DNA of 64,000 nt from Amphritea pacifica (GTDB taxonomy: Bacteria > Pseudomonadota > Gammaproteobacteria > Pseudomonadales > Balneatricaceae): the NCBI RefSeq assembly GCF_016924145.1, contig NZ_JAFFZO010000014.1:1-64000 (forward strand). Direction: 5' to 3'. A program made the position numbers and the translations under genes. The stretch's first letter is position 1. The number at the start of each line of letters is the position of its first letter. Shown here one piece after another: positions 1 through 7,805 of this stretch. Below the pieces are notes generated by a model. It was not told the origin of the DNA. It did not search any database and was given only the letters and a program-made list of their open reading frames with translations.

Positions 1-101
1 TCTCAAATAATCTAAAAATATCCCCTCAACAATGGCGAGAAGGTATTCGGGAATTTGCAGAGCAGCTACTCAGGTCATCGAGTATAGTGTTTTAAATTCG
101 T

Positions 102-204
102 GGGGATACCACAGGGTCAAAGCCCTTTTGCAGAAGAGTTGGACAGGTAAAGCGGGGATGCCCAAAGAGAGCGATTGATTGAAAAGGGCTTTGACCCCTT
201 TAAT
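102..204. repeat. Palindromic repeat element, copy A
   Basis: Two perfect 12-bp arms, GGGTCAAAGCCC (114-125) and GGGCTTTGACCC (186-197), bracket a 60-bp interior. The left flank GGGGATACCACA and right flank CTTTAAT match the inverted flanks of a second copy at 3027-3089. The element abuts the truncated end of the IS110 pseudogene and probably marks the truncation point. It resembles a REP or MITE-type element. No coding capacity is seen. Confidence 0.6.
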
Positions 205-205
205 G

Positions 206-701
206 CGATGCTCAGATGCTTGATGTCATTGCCGCTAACTTTCTTGCCAATATTTCGGTAAACCAGATTCTGGATGCTGAGGATATGGGGGGTGCGCTGC
301 CGCACCAGCTGCATGCGTTTGCGTAGCAGGTCCCGAAAGCCCCGTTCCTGCTTCGGGTAGATATATCCCTCTTTCAAAATCCCAAGACGGTGCATGTGGG
401 CCAGCCAGCGGGCATCCTGCTGATCTCCGGTATACTTGAGACCGCTGTACTGCTTATTGCCAGCAGGGTTGGCCAGATGCACTCAATAGCCAGCATCCAT
501 CAAACCATCCACCAACCAGTACCAGTTAAATGTTGACTCAACCACGACACCCTCCAGTCGCTCTTGATAGGGACTCAGTTCATGTTTGATCCGTTCCAGA
601 TTGTTATCAAGGCGTCGTTCATAGAGGATGTGGTCCGTCTCATCAATCACAGATACGACGCTGTTGTTGGAATGCAGATCGATTCCAGCATATAGTTTCA
701 T
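206..701 (-). pseudogene. IS110-family transposase, N-terminal half, broken
   Basis: The minus-strand reading starts MKLYAGIDLHSNNS, the typical start of an IS110 DEDD recombinase, with the first catalytic Asp in GIDLHS and the Glu in VVEST. It runs to DAGY, meets an in-frame TGA at 483-485, and continues in the same frame with VHLANPAGNKQYSGLKYT and the RDLLRKRMQLVRQRT segment typical of the family. Relatives commonly read GYRVHLANP, so the stop is most simply a CGA-to-TGA change at the Arg codon. Homology ends near 206 where a palindromic repeat begins. The C-terminal half with the Ser-containing transposase_20 domain is missing. The element is therefore doubly inactivated and can only be a relic. 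Confidence 0.85.
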
Positions 702-754
702 TGGTCGACTCCTCTTGTGGCTGTTTGTCGATGTTACTTCTTAACGATACGACT

Positions 755-839
755 GCAGGGGGGAGTCGGCTAGATGATTATCAGGTCTTGCATTTTGCAG
801 GGGTAAGGAAATAGGGTATAGCTCTTGTGCAAAATTCAA
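755..839. repeat. 83-85 bp dispersed repeat, copy 1 (IS110 non-coding end)
   Basis: The sequence from GCAGGGG through AGTCGGCTAGATGATTATC to TTGTGCAAAA is nearly identical to 7806-7888, apart from a 2-bp indel and a few substitutions. It contains the arms TTTTGCA and TGCAAAA, able to form a 7-bp stem. It lies about 55 bp upstream of the IS110 start codon on the minus strand, where IS110-group elements carry their non-coding left end, which encodes the bridge RNA in characterised members. Assignment to the IS end is inference. Confidence 0.6.
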
Positions 840-872
840 CCTGACCCTTTTGGCACGCGTGATAGAAGATAA

Positions 873-955
873 GGAGATGAACCTCCGTGGTACGTGACCC
901 GTATGCCCGGTGGTGTGGGAGGAGGGGCGCTGTGAGGTGCCTCCCTATCCCGATT
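873..955 (+). mobile_element. Group II intron 3' tail (domain V/VI-like), type 1
   Basis: The stretch begins GAACCTCC, continues GTACGTGACCCGTATGC and GGTGGTGTGGGAGG, then a GC-rich hairpin, and ends CCCTATCCCGATT. This is the layout of domain V, domain VI and 3' end in one group of bacterial group II introns. Arms ACCTCCG and CGGTGGT pair with one mismatch, and a second hairpin is formed by GGAGGGGCGC and GGTGCCTCC. No intron-encoded reverse transcriptase lies upstream, so only the tail survives. The call rests on pattern memory rather than a covariance model. Confidence 0.5.
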
Positions 956-1006
956 AAGCACCCAAGCCGAGTGACCCACGAACAATGGATGAGAATCAAA
1001 TATTGT

Positions 1007-1915
1007 TTACAATTCACGGGCAACTTCTACAATCTGGTTGCGAAGCCATACATTAGCAGGATCATAATGCTGCCTTTCATGCCAGATAATAGATGGCGTG
1101 AAAGCCTGTATTTTTATAGGTAGTTCGAGTATTTCAATAGGGACTGACCTGGCAATTCGATGGGCCAATCTACGTGGAATGGTTAGGATCAAATCACTTT
1201 CGGCCACAATCATGGGGGCAACCAGGAAGTGAGGGGTTCGTACCGCAATTCTTCTCGTGAGTCCATGTTGCGATAACGCGTCATCCACGGCACTCCTTCC
1301 TTGCCCGGTAATAATCACGGACAGGTGCGACAGCGATACGAAGTTTTCGAGAGTTAGTTGTTCGGCGACTATCGGATGACTTTTGCGAACGACACATACA
1401 AAATCTTCATCATAGAGTGGCCGACAGTAAAACCTTGCAGGTAACCCCTGAAAAGAGCCAATCGCCAGATCGGCGCCTCCCTGAGCAATTAAACCTACGT
1501 TATCACCCGCTGGTGCCGGCATGACCAGATCAATCCCGGGCGCCAACGACGCAAGTTTAGAAACCAGCGAAGGTATCAATAACAGGGCCAAATGGTCCGC
1601 TGTTGCAATTGTGAATCGTCCTGATGCTGTGCTTGGATGAAACTCGGAAGGTGCGACGATTGCTCGTGCATCATCAAGCAGTTTGGTCACCGATCCTGAC
1701 AATGCTATCGCTCGTGGCGTTAACTCCCATCCATTAGCTGTTCGCACCAGAAGCTTGTCGTTTAGTAATCGGCGCAAGCGACCTAAGCCCCGACTCGCTG
1801 CAGGCTGGCTAAGCCCTAATCGTTCGCCAGCACGAGTGACGCTGCCTTCTTTCAGCAATGCGTCAAACAGCTTGAGAAGATTCAGATCAACCCCACTTAA
1901 ATCCACTTTTTGCAT
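1007..1915 (-). CDS. LysR-family transcriptional regulator
   Basis: A 302-residue LysR-type regulator. The N-terminal winged HTH spans about residues 5-65 (LLKLFDALLKEGSVTRAGERLG, SQPAASRGL), followed by a two-lobed effector-binding domain from about residue 90 to the end. The start at 1915 is preferred because the protein then begins MQKVDLSGVDLNLL, the usual distance from the HTH, with AGGA upstream. An alternative ATG at 1933 adds six residues. The gene diverges from the NmrA-type reductase gene beginning at 2011, so it probably controls that gene and itself from the shared 95-bp region. The effector is unknown. Confidence 0.88.
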   Translation of the reverse strand: MQKVDLSGVDLNLLKLFDALLKEGSVTRAGERLGLSQPAASRGLGRLRRLLNDKLLVRTANGWELTPRAIALSGSVTKLLDDARAIVAPSEFHPSTASGRFTIATADHLALLLIPSLVSKLASLAPGIDLVMPAPAGDNVGLIAQGGADLAIGSFQGLPARFYCRPLYDEDFVCVVRKSHPIVAEQLTLENFVSLSHLSVIITGQGRSAVDDALSQHGLTRRIAVRTPHFLVAPMIVAESDLILTIPRRLAHRIARSVPIEILELPIKIQAFTPSIIWHERQHYDPANVWLRNQIVEVAREL

Positions 1916-1932
1916 ACCCGAAATCATCCTCA

Positions 1933-1949
1933 TGCATTTTTAATATGCA
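1933..1949. promoter_or_regulatory. Small dyad between LysR and reductase genes
   Basis: TGCAT (1933-1937) and ATGCA (1945-1949) form an imperfect AT-centred dyad between the divergent lysR-type and reductase genes. It could be part of a LysR operator, but the arms are only 5 bp. Confidence 0.25.
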
Positions 1950-2010
1950 AGTGGATTCTATAGTCTTCCTCTCGATGAATCCATCAAGTTTCTTAATCAG
2001 GAGAGGAATA

Positions 2011-2898
2011 ATGAGCACTACCGAATTGTATGTTGTGACAGGCGCTACAGGTCGCACAGGGTCTGCTGCAGCGAACACGTTACTCAATGCCGGCAAACGT
2101 GTGCGCGTTGTCGTGAGAGATGAGTCACAGGGGGATACGTGGGCGGCTCTCGGCGCTGAAGTCGCTGTGGCTGATTTCACAAACCACTTTAGCTTATGCA
2201 AAGCCTTTTCTGATGCGGACGGGGCGTATATCGTCAGTCCTCCGCAATATTCGTCAGAGAGGCTTTTTTCACAGGCTGAAGCCATGGCTCGTTCCATTGC
2301 AGACGCGGCTACAAACGCGAAGTTGCCCAAGCTGGTTGCCCTTTCGTCAATCGGTGCAGAGCAACCAAACGGCACAGGCTGGATCGCCATGAATCGTATG
2401 CTTGAGGAGTCTTTAAGCAGTACAGGAATACCGGTAACATTACTGCGTGCAGCCTACTTTATGGAAAACTGGGGGGCGCTCGTTAAAATCGCTGTAGAGC
2501 AGCGTCAATTACCCAGTTTTCTTTCGCCGTTGGATGAAAAGTTTCCGATGATCGCAACAGCAGATATCGGCCGCATAGCGGCCGAAACTCTCTGTGAAAA
2601 TTGGGAAGGTGTGCGAATTATTGACCTGGAAGGTCCCGCCAGGTATTCCCCGAACGATATCGCGGAGTACTTATCCCTGAAGTTCGGAGAAGCGATACAG
2701 CCTGCCTCATTACCGGAATCAGACTGGGCGCTATCGATAGCTGGCCAAGGTTTCTCATCAGCGGCCATTTCGGGATTTATTGAAATGACCCAAGGGATTA
2801 ACTCTGGCCATATAGCCTTCCATAATAGATTGAACGTTAAACGTCGTACGGGGTCCGTAAAGCTTAATGCGGTGATTGATGCACTGGCTGTAGAGTAA
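2011..2898 (+). CDS. NmrA-like NAD(P)-binding reductase (atypical SDR)
   Basis: A 295-residue protein with an N-terminal Rossmann motif (VVTGATGRTGS, residues 7-17) typical of NmrA/QorB-like atypical short-chain dehydrogenases. The middle segment LPKLVALSSIGA and the LLRAAYFMEN motif also fit the family. The start at 2011 follows a strong AGGAGAGG site; the upstream in-frame ATG at 1945 lacks one. Likely a cytoplasmic NAD(P)H-dependent quinone/aldehyde reductase or redox sensor, but no substrate can be deduced. It is divergent from a LysR regulator. Confidence 0.82.
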   Translation: MSTTELYVVTGATGRTGSAAANTLLNAGKRVRVVVRDESQGDTWAALGAEVAVADFTNHFSLCKAFSDADGAYIVSPPQYSSERLFSQAEAMARSIADAATNAKLPKLVALSSIGAEQPNGTGWIAMNRMLEESLSSTGIPVTLLRAAYFMENWGALVKIAVEQRQLPSFLSPLDEKFPMIATADIGRIAAETLCENWEGVRIIDLEGPARYSPNDIAEYLSLKFGEAIQPASLPESDWALSIAGQGFSSAAISGFIEMTQGINSGHIAFHNRLNVKRRTGSVKLNAVIDALAVE

Positions 2899-2936
2899 GA
2901 CCTCTCTCCTACTGGAACACAGTATAATGCCAGGTA

Positions 2937-2960
2937 ATCGGGCATGGGGCCGTGCCCGAT
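2937..2960. repeat. Hairpin downstream of reductase gene
   Basis: ATCGGGCA (2937-2944) and TGCCCGAT (2953-2960) form a perfect 8-bp stem with an 8-nt loop, 39 bp after the reductase stop codon. There is no T tract, so it is at best a weak terminator or mRNA-stabilising hairpin. Confidence 0.4.
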
Positions 2961-3026
2961 CACACTCGTTCCAGAGACAAATGAGCGATTGTATTTATGC
3001 TACCCAACTAAAGGGATTGCAACTAA

Positions 3027-3089
3027 AGGGGTCAAAGCCCTTAAACATTTAAACAACGGGCTTTGACCCTGTGGTATGACCCCTTTAAT
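3027..3089. repeat. Palindromic repeat element, copy B
   Basis: GGGTCAAAGCCC (3029-3040) and GGGCTTTGACCC (3058-3069) are perfect 12-bp arms around an AT-rich 17-nt loop, followed by TGTGGTATGACCCCTTTAA. Arms and flanks match copy A at 102-204 in inverted orientation, but the interior is different and shorter. It occupies most of the otherwise empty 405-bp interval between the reductase and the first lipoprotein gene. Confidence 0.6.
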
Positions 3090-3304
3090 CTTGTATCTCT
3101 TCAGTTTTTTTGTCAGTATTCCCGCATATGGAATACACGATAGCCCTGATCTTTGTAGCGGGCCAAGTAACTGATCAATGGGTTTTACTCATTTTCAGTG
3201 GATGAGAATGAAGTAGCTGCTGCTAAGCATTTCTCAGAATTTTTTATCAAACCTTTACTGTTTAAAAGTGAAATAACTATCGGTTATGTATATCAAGGAT
3301 AGGT

Positions 3305-3820
3305 ATGTTGAAAAAAAATATTGCAGTTGTTTCGTGCCTTCTTGCGCTGGCTGGCTGCGCCTCAGTACAGGATTATGTGCCTCCCCAAAATACTGACACA
3401 GCAAAAGTAGTGGTAACCCGTAATATCACAGCTCCCTTGTTAGGCTACACTACAACTTTATTTAAATTGGAGACGTTCAAAACCTGTCATGAAGAGATAG
3501 GGAAGAATAAAGCTACCCGCTTTATGGTGCTCGATAAAGGCAACCCTTTGATTGCAGAGGTTAATGCCGAAGGTGTTGATGTCGCAGTAAATGAACCCGT
3601 GAACTTGTTTATGGTTACCGTGGCGGGACCATTCAATGGTAGTTGCTCATCCCTTGTAAAATTCACGCCTGAATCGGGTAAAGATTATGAAGTCAGACTA
3701 CTGGGCGATATAACTCAAAGTCCTGGGCGTTGTACGGCAGAGTTATGGAGCACTCAAACCGTTACAAATATCACACGAAAAGAAAGCTTCGAGGAATATG
3801 ACGATTGTAATCCTCAGTAA
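3305..3820 (+). CDS. Putative lipoprotein
   Basis: A 171-residue protein with a signal peptide and lipobox LAGC at residues 16-19 (MLKKNIAVVSCLLALAGCAS), so it should be lipidated on Cys19. The mature part has several Cys residues and no family I recognise; the TAKVVVTRN segment vaguely recalls small DUF2846-like envelope lipoproteins. It is followed after 15 bp by a second small lipoprotein gene, so the two are probably cotranscribed. Function unknown. Confidence 0.7.
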   Translation: MLKKNIAVVSCLLALAGCASVQDYVPPQNTDTAKVVVTRNITAPLLGYTTTLFKLETFKTCHEEIGKNKATRFMVLDKGNPLIAEVNAEGVDVAVNEPVNLFMVTVAGPFNGSCSSLVKFTPESGKDYEVRLLGDITQSPGRCTAELWSTQTVTNITRKESFEEYDDCNPQ

Positions 3821-3835
3821 TATCAAGGAACACCT

Positions 3836-4252
3836 GTGAAGTATTTGCTGGTATCGTCTCTGTTTGCTCTGTTAGTTGGTTGCGCTAGCAGTCCAAAGAA
3901 TGAGTTTGCTCAGCAAAAAAGCTTTGTAAAAACGATTCGTCCGGGACTGTATTTCATTAGAGAAGCTGACTCAGCGATCTTTTGGAGAAAAGAGGGTGTA
4001 ACCAGACAGAAATGGCAAGAGCGGGCAGAGAACCTGTGTGTTGGAAGCGGTTATAAATCTTTACTACTGGTGGATGGTGAGTCGAGCTCTACCGGCGTCG
4101 CTATGTCTTTTGTGGGAGGAATCGGATCAGCGTATGGTGAGATTATTAGTGTGCCTATAACTGATGGTGTCATTTTGTGCGACTCTGCAAATATTAGTGA
4201 AGAAGAGGCTATAACAGTGTTAGAAGATGAGTACTACATCGAGCCTCAGTGA
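3836..4252 (+). CDS. Putative lipoprotein
   Basis: A 138-residue protein starting at GTG (3836) with AAGGA nine bases upstream. It has a lipobox LVGC near residues 13-16 and a glycine-rich stretch, FVGGIGSAYGE, that could be a short membrane-associated segment. No family recognised. It is the second gene of a two-lipoprotein unit with 3305-3820; both are predicted envelope proteins and may act together. Confidence 0.65.
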   Translation: MKYLLVSSLFALLVGCASSPKNEFAQQKSFVKTIRPGLYFIREADSAIFWRKEGVTRQKWQERAENLCVGSGYKSLLLVDGESSSTGVAMSFVGGIGSAYGEIISVPITDGVILCDSANISEEEAITVLEDEYYIEPQ

Positions 4253-4465
4253 ATGAAACAGCCTGAATAACAGACTCTGTACATAGAATTGTGTAACTGC
4301 CTATCATAGAGCCAGTAATGGCTAAGGATAGGCAACATGGACAAGGAAAAAATCGGGGTCAGGTTCTACTTGCCCCCCGTTGTGTGATCAATCCCTCATA
4401 TTTGTTCGAATGTAACAAAGTAAAGGAAACAGATGTATCTTTCGGATCTCTTTTACGACCTCTCA

Positions 4466-5368
4466 TCAGTGGTCAATATAGGGATTGGCTCTTAACCGGT
4501 CGGTTGCGAGGTCGATAAAGGCTCTGATCTTTGCGTTGGCTTGTCGCCCTTCGAGATGAACAATGCTGACGGGCAGTGGCTGACTTTCGTAGTCTTGCAG
4601 TATGCGCGTCAGTGAGCCGTTTTTTAACTCCTCGCCCACCTGATAGGACATCAGACGGGTGATGCCAAACCCTTGTCTGGCTGCGGTTATGGCCGCGCCA
4701 TTCTGAGAGCAGTGCAGGCGTGGCGAGAGTTTTACGGACTCTTTGCCCAGAGGGGATTCAAATTGCCACGTCGATGATGGTTCAACCGTTGAAGCCTGAA
4801 TGATTTCATGATCCCTGAGCTCGGAAGGGTGACCGGGGATGCCATGTTTTTCCAAATAGCCGGGCGAAGCGCATACCAGCCGCTGGACGCTGCCGACGGG
4901 GGTGGCATAGAGAGTTGAATCTTTTAGGTGACCAATCCGGATCGCTACGTCCAGACCCTCATCGAGAATATTGCTGATGCGATCATAGAAAACTGCTCTG
5001 ACAGTTACAGAGGGGTTGTGCTGCAAATATTCCGTCAGGATTGGTGTTATATGTATCTGACCAAACAATACCGGGGCGGTAACCGATAACACCCCTTTGG
5101 GCTCGGCATAGCTCCCGGATGCGGTCGCCAGGGCTTGCTCGACATCTTCTAAGATCCGTTTGGCGTCTTCGAAAAAGCGGGCCCCCGAATCCGTGAGGCG
5201 GACATGCCGGGTGGTTCTGTTGAACAGCCGCACTCCCAGGGTCTTCTCAAGCTGGGCGACCGACCGGGTTACTGCGGGGGCTGACAGGTCGAGCTTGCGG
5301 CTGGCGGCAACGAAACTCTGACATTCTGCAACCTCGATAAAAACCCGCATCGCTTCCAGTTTATCCAT
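4466..5368 (-). CDS. LysR-family transcriptional regulator
   Basis: A 300-residue LysR regulator of the CrgA/DsdC-like group. The HTH is at residues 1-60 (MDKLEAMRVFIEVAECQSF, LSAPAVTRSVAQLEK, RLFNRTTRHVRLT) and the effector domain follows. Start 5368 gives the canonical MDKLEAMRVF opening; the upstream in-frame ATG at 5380 adds only MWYR. It diverges from the CMD/AhpD-like gene at 5501 across a region holding a 9-bp-arm dyad, and probably regulates the 5501-7792 cluster. Confidence 0.88.
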   Translation of the reverse strand: MDKLEAMRVFIEVAECQSFVAASRKLDLSAPAVTRSVAQLEKTLGVRLFNRTTRHVRLTDSGARFFEDAKRILEDVEQALATASGSYAEPKGVLSVTAPVLFGQIHITPILTEYLQHNPSVTVRAVFYDRISNILDEGLDVAIRIGHLKDSTLYATPVGSVQRLVCASPGYLEKHGIPGHPSELRDHEIIQASTVEPSSTWQFESPLGKESVKLSPRLHCSQNGAAITAARQGFGITRLMSYQVGEELKNGSLTRILQDYESQPLPVSIVHLEGRQANAKIRAFIDLATDRLRANPYIDH

Positions 5369-5415
5369 CCGATACCACACAGATTCATTATGTAGATTAT
5401 TTCATTAACAGTAAT

Positions 5416-5443
5416 AGATAATTAAATTTCAGTCTAATTATCT
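5416..5443. promoter_or_regulatory. Candidate LysR operator (inverted repeat)
   Basis: AGATAATTA (5416-5424) and TAATTATCT (5435-5443) are perfect 9-bp arms with a 10-bp spacer between the divergent LysR gene (start 5368) and the CMD gene (start 5501). Size, spacing and position fit a LysR-type regulatory binding site. The assignment to this regulator is inferred from position. Confidence 0.55.
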
Positions 5444-5500
5444 TTATTTTTGTTAATTGTATGCTGGGCTCTCCAATCGAATAATATTCAGGAGTTAATT

Positions 5501-6049
5501 ATGTCTCGTATACCTACACCTGCATCTGTTATGGCTGCACCGGAAGCCTCCCGGGGATCACTCGAAGCGGTCAACTCGCTTCTGGGCAGTGTGCCCAACC
5601 TGTTTCGCATTGTCGCCAACAGCCCGCAGACACTGGAGGGCTATCTCGGTCTGAATGGCGCGCTGAGTAACGGTTCACTGGATGCCCGGACGCGTGAGCG
5701 TATTGCCCTGGCTGTTGCTGAGATCAATGGTTGCCAGTACTGCCTCGCTGCACACCAGTATCTTGGTTCCAATCTGGCCGGGCTGAGCGCCGCTGAAATT
5801 GAAGCCAATCGCCGTGGCACCTCCAGTGATGAAAAAGCCGCGGCTGCGGTAAGTTTCGCCGTCAATATTGTGAACAACCGCGGCAAGGTGTCTGATCGTG
5901 ACTTCGAGGCGGTTCGTGCTGCCGGTTATAGCGACGCAGAGATCGTGGAGATCGTGGGCCAGGTTGCACTGAATACCCTGACTAACTACATGAATGAAGT
6001 GCTGGGTACCGAAATCGACTTTCCGCCAGTGGATGCCCTGGCTGCCTGA
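5501..6049 (+). CDS. Carboxymuconolactone decarboxylase/AhpD-like protein
   Basis: A 182-residue protein of the CMD superfamily. The AhpD-type motif E-x3-C-x2-C-x3-H is visible in AEINGCQYCLAAHQY (about residues 75-90), giving a redox-active Cys pair with its conserved Glu and His. The C-terminal NTLTNYMNEV segment also fits. The start at 5501 has a good CAGGAG site. Such proteins are peroxidase-like or thiol reductants; the true substrate is unknown. It is the first gene of a same-strand cluster with DUF1348 and PNPOx-like genes and is divergent from a LysR regulator. Confidence 0.85.
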   Translation: MSRIPTPASVMAAPEASRGSLEAVNSLLGSVPNLFRIVANSPQTLEGYLGLNGALSNGSLDARTRERIALAVAEINGCQYCLAAHQYLGSNLAGLSAAEIEANRRGTSSDEKAAAAVSFAVNIVNNRGKVSDRDFEAVRAAGYSDAEIVEIVGQVALNTLTNYMNEVLGTEIDFPPVDALAA

Positions 6050-6102
6050 GTCAGCGTGGGTGGCGTGTTCGCCACCCTTAACCCTTATCAGGAGTATCTC
6101 AA

Positions 6103-6567
6103 ATGTTCAGACCCCCTCTGCCGCCTTTTAACGAAGCCGCGGCTATCGAAAAAATCAGACTCGCCGAAGATGGGTGGAACGGCCGCGATCCCCGGAAAGT
6201 TGCGCTGGCCTATAGCGAGAACTGCGAGTGGCGTAACCGGGCTGAGTTTGTGGCAGGGCGCGAAGCGATCGTGCAGCTGCTGACTCGTAAGTGGACCCGC
6301 GAACTTGATTACCGGCTAATCAAAGAGCTATGGGCATACAGGGAGAACCGCATTGCCGTTCGTTTTGCATATGAATTTCATGATGACTCCGGGCAGTGGT
6401 TTCGTGCCTATGGCAATGAAAACTGGGCGTTCGACGACAACGGCCTGATGCGTCAACGAATCGCCAGCATCAATGAGCATGCGATCAGTGTTGAGGATCG
6501 GAAATTTCACTGGCCTCTGGGTCGCCGACCTGATGATCACCCCGGCCTGAGCGATCTGGGCCTGTAG
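6103..6567 (+). CDS. DUF1348 / NTF2-like (SnoaL-fold) protein
   Basis: A 154-residue protein of the DUF1348 family, recognisable by [54 protein letters not shown] and the C-terminal [19 protein letters not shown]. The family has an NTF2/SnoaL-like cone fold; the biochemical role is not established. The start at 6103 follows CAGGAG. It lies 53 bp after the CMD gene. A paralogue with about 70% visible identity is encoded at 13301-13768 under a TetR-type regulator. Confidence 0.85.
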   Translation: MFRPPLPPFNEAAAIEKIRLAEDGWNGRDPRKVALAYSENCEWRNRAEFVAGREAIVQLLTRKWTRELDYRLIKELWAYRENRIAVRFAYEFHDDSGQWFRAYGNENWAFDDNGLMRQRIASINEHAISVEDRKFHWPLGRRPDDHPGLSDLGL

Positions 6568-6577
6568 CGGACACCTT

Positions 6578-6633
6578 AAAAAACCGTCATGAGCGTGCTT
6601 AAAGGCAAGGCGCACGCCGCGCAGTAGGTTTTT
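6578..6633. repeat. Imperfect long inverted repeat
   Basis: AAAAAACC (6578-6585) pairs with GGTTTTT (6627-6633), and inner GCGTGC with GCGCACGC, giving an imperfect hairpin between the DUF1348 and PNPOx-like genes. It may be a partial terminator or a dispersed repeat. No second copy was noticed in the window. Confidence 0.35.
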
Positions 6634-6663
6634 CGAGGAGTCCTAAAAAAGAGGTATGTAACG

Positions 6664-7311
6664 TTGACCTATACAAGTGATATCGCCTTTACCGAAACGG
6701 TAAAGGCTATTCAGGCCAGAAAGGGTTCCAGGGATATCTATGCCCGGATGGAGCAAAAAGGCGGATGGCAAAGGGAGATCACCCTCGATCTGGCGGGCTT
6801 TATCGCGGCGCAGAGGAGCTTTTTTCTGGCCACCGTAAATGCTAACGGTCAGCCTTATATCCAGCATCGGGGCGGTCCGCCGGGCTTTCTGAAAGTGATC
6901 GACAGGCAGACCCTCGCTTTTGCCGATTACCAGGGAAACAGGCAGTTCATTACTCAGGGGAATTTAACCGAAAATCCCCGGGCGTTTATCTTCTTAATGG
7001 ACTATGCCAACAGCGTTCGAATTAAAATTTGGGGCAGTGCAGCAGTGATAGAGGATCAGCCTGCATTGTTAGCTGAACTGATGCCCAGCCGGGATCTGTA
7101 CCAGGCGCGCGCAGAACAGGTATTGTTGTTTACCGTTGAGGCCTGGGATCGGAACTGTCCACAACATATCCCGCAGCGGTTTGATCGGGAAGAGGTTGAA
7201 ACGTTGTTGCAACAACGTGACCGGCGGATTGCAGAACTGGAAGAGCAACTGCGTCAGCTTAAAGGGATGACACTTAAAGGGGCAACACTTAAAGGGGCGA
7301 CAGATGAGTGA
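6664..7311 (+). CDS. Pyridoxamine 5'-phosphate oxidase-like FMN-binding protein
   Basis: A 215-residue protein with a split-barrel PNPOx domain at about residues 45-160 (FFLATVNANGQPYIQHRGGPPGFLKV, FADYQGNRQF, NPRAFIFLMDY). It resembles the general-stress flavin oxidoreductases more than PdxH. The last 30 residues form a short coiled coil (RDRRIAELEEQLRQLKG) and a direct peptide repeat, TLKGATLKGAT. The start is TTG at 6664 with GAGGT upstream. The end overlaps the next gene by 8 bp, implying translational coupling. Confidence 0.8.
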   Translation: MTYTSDIAFTETVKAIQARKGSRDIYARMEQKGGWQREITLDLAGFIAAQRSFFLATVNANGQPYIQHRGGPPGFLKVIDRQTLAFADYQGNRQFITQGNLTENPRAFIFLMDYANSVRIKIWGSAAVIEDQPALLAELMPSRDLYQARAEQVLLFTVEAWDRNCPQHIPQRFDREEVETLLQQRDRRIAELEEQLRQLKGMTLKGATLKGATDE

Positions 7312-7792
7312 TCTATGGATTCTGGATATTGAAGCCAGTGGGTTGAGTCCCGTTAGTTACCCGATTGAGATTGGCCTGGTGAACGCAGAGCAGGAGTATC
7401 AGACGCTTATCCGGCCTGAAGAGTCCTGGGTTCACTGGAGTCCCAAAGCACATGAATTGCACGGGCTTTCACGCCAGCATCTCTTTGACAAAGGGCAGCG
7501 GGCCGAACGGGTTGCACAGGCGCTTAACCGTCTGCTGCTGTCTGAAACGGTCTATTCCGATCATCAGGACTGGGACAGTTTCTGGATAAGTCGCCTGTTT
7601 GATGCGGTGTCTGTGGAACAAAAATTTCATGTTGCGGATCTCAATACCCTTCTGGTCGGTAACAATATGAACACTTTCGTTACCCGCTTTGATGCGTTGT
7701 CACATGCGAGTGGCCATCGTGCCCATCGCGCTTTGAACGATGCACGTATTATTCATCGGGCCGCTGTTTTTGCGCTGAATAACGCTCAATAA
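7304..7792 (+). CDS. DnaQ-like DEDDh 3'-5' exonuclease family protein
   Basis: A 162-residue single-domain protein. The ExoI motif is LDIEASG (D8, E10), an ExoII Asp lies in YSDHQDWDSFW, and the ExoIII-type H-x4-D is in HRALNDARI near the C terminus, consistent with an RNase T/DnaQ-like fold. It starts at ATG 7304 inside the 3' end of the PNPOx-like gene, so it is probably translated with it. Substrate (RNA or DNA) unknown. Coupling an exonuclease to a flavoprotein gene is unusual. Confidence 0.78.
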   Translation: MSDLWILDIEASGLSPVSYPIEIGLVNAEQEYQTLIRPEESWVHWSPKAHELHGLSRQHLFDKGQRAERVAQALNRLLLSETVYSDHQDWDSFWISRLFDAVSVEQKFHVADLNTLLVGNNMNTFVTRFDALSHASGHRAHRALNDARIIHRAAVFALNNAQ

Positions 7793-7805
7793 CCCGATCA
7801 GGACA

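Noticed and set aside
887-1123. Open frame of 78 codons, MVRDPYARWCGRR...
   Set aside because: The amino acids arise from translating the group II intron domain V/VI tail; the frame then runs into the LysR gene.
4350-4390. GGGGTCAGGTTCTACTTGCCCCCC stretch as a third copy of the palindromic element
   Set aside because: Shares only GGGGTCA with the element and lacks the second arm.
4318-4518. Open frame of 66 codons on the plus strand
   Set aside because: No family similarity, no good ribosome site, and it overlaps the 3' end of the LysR gene; probably chance.
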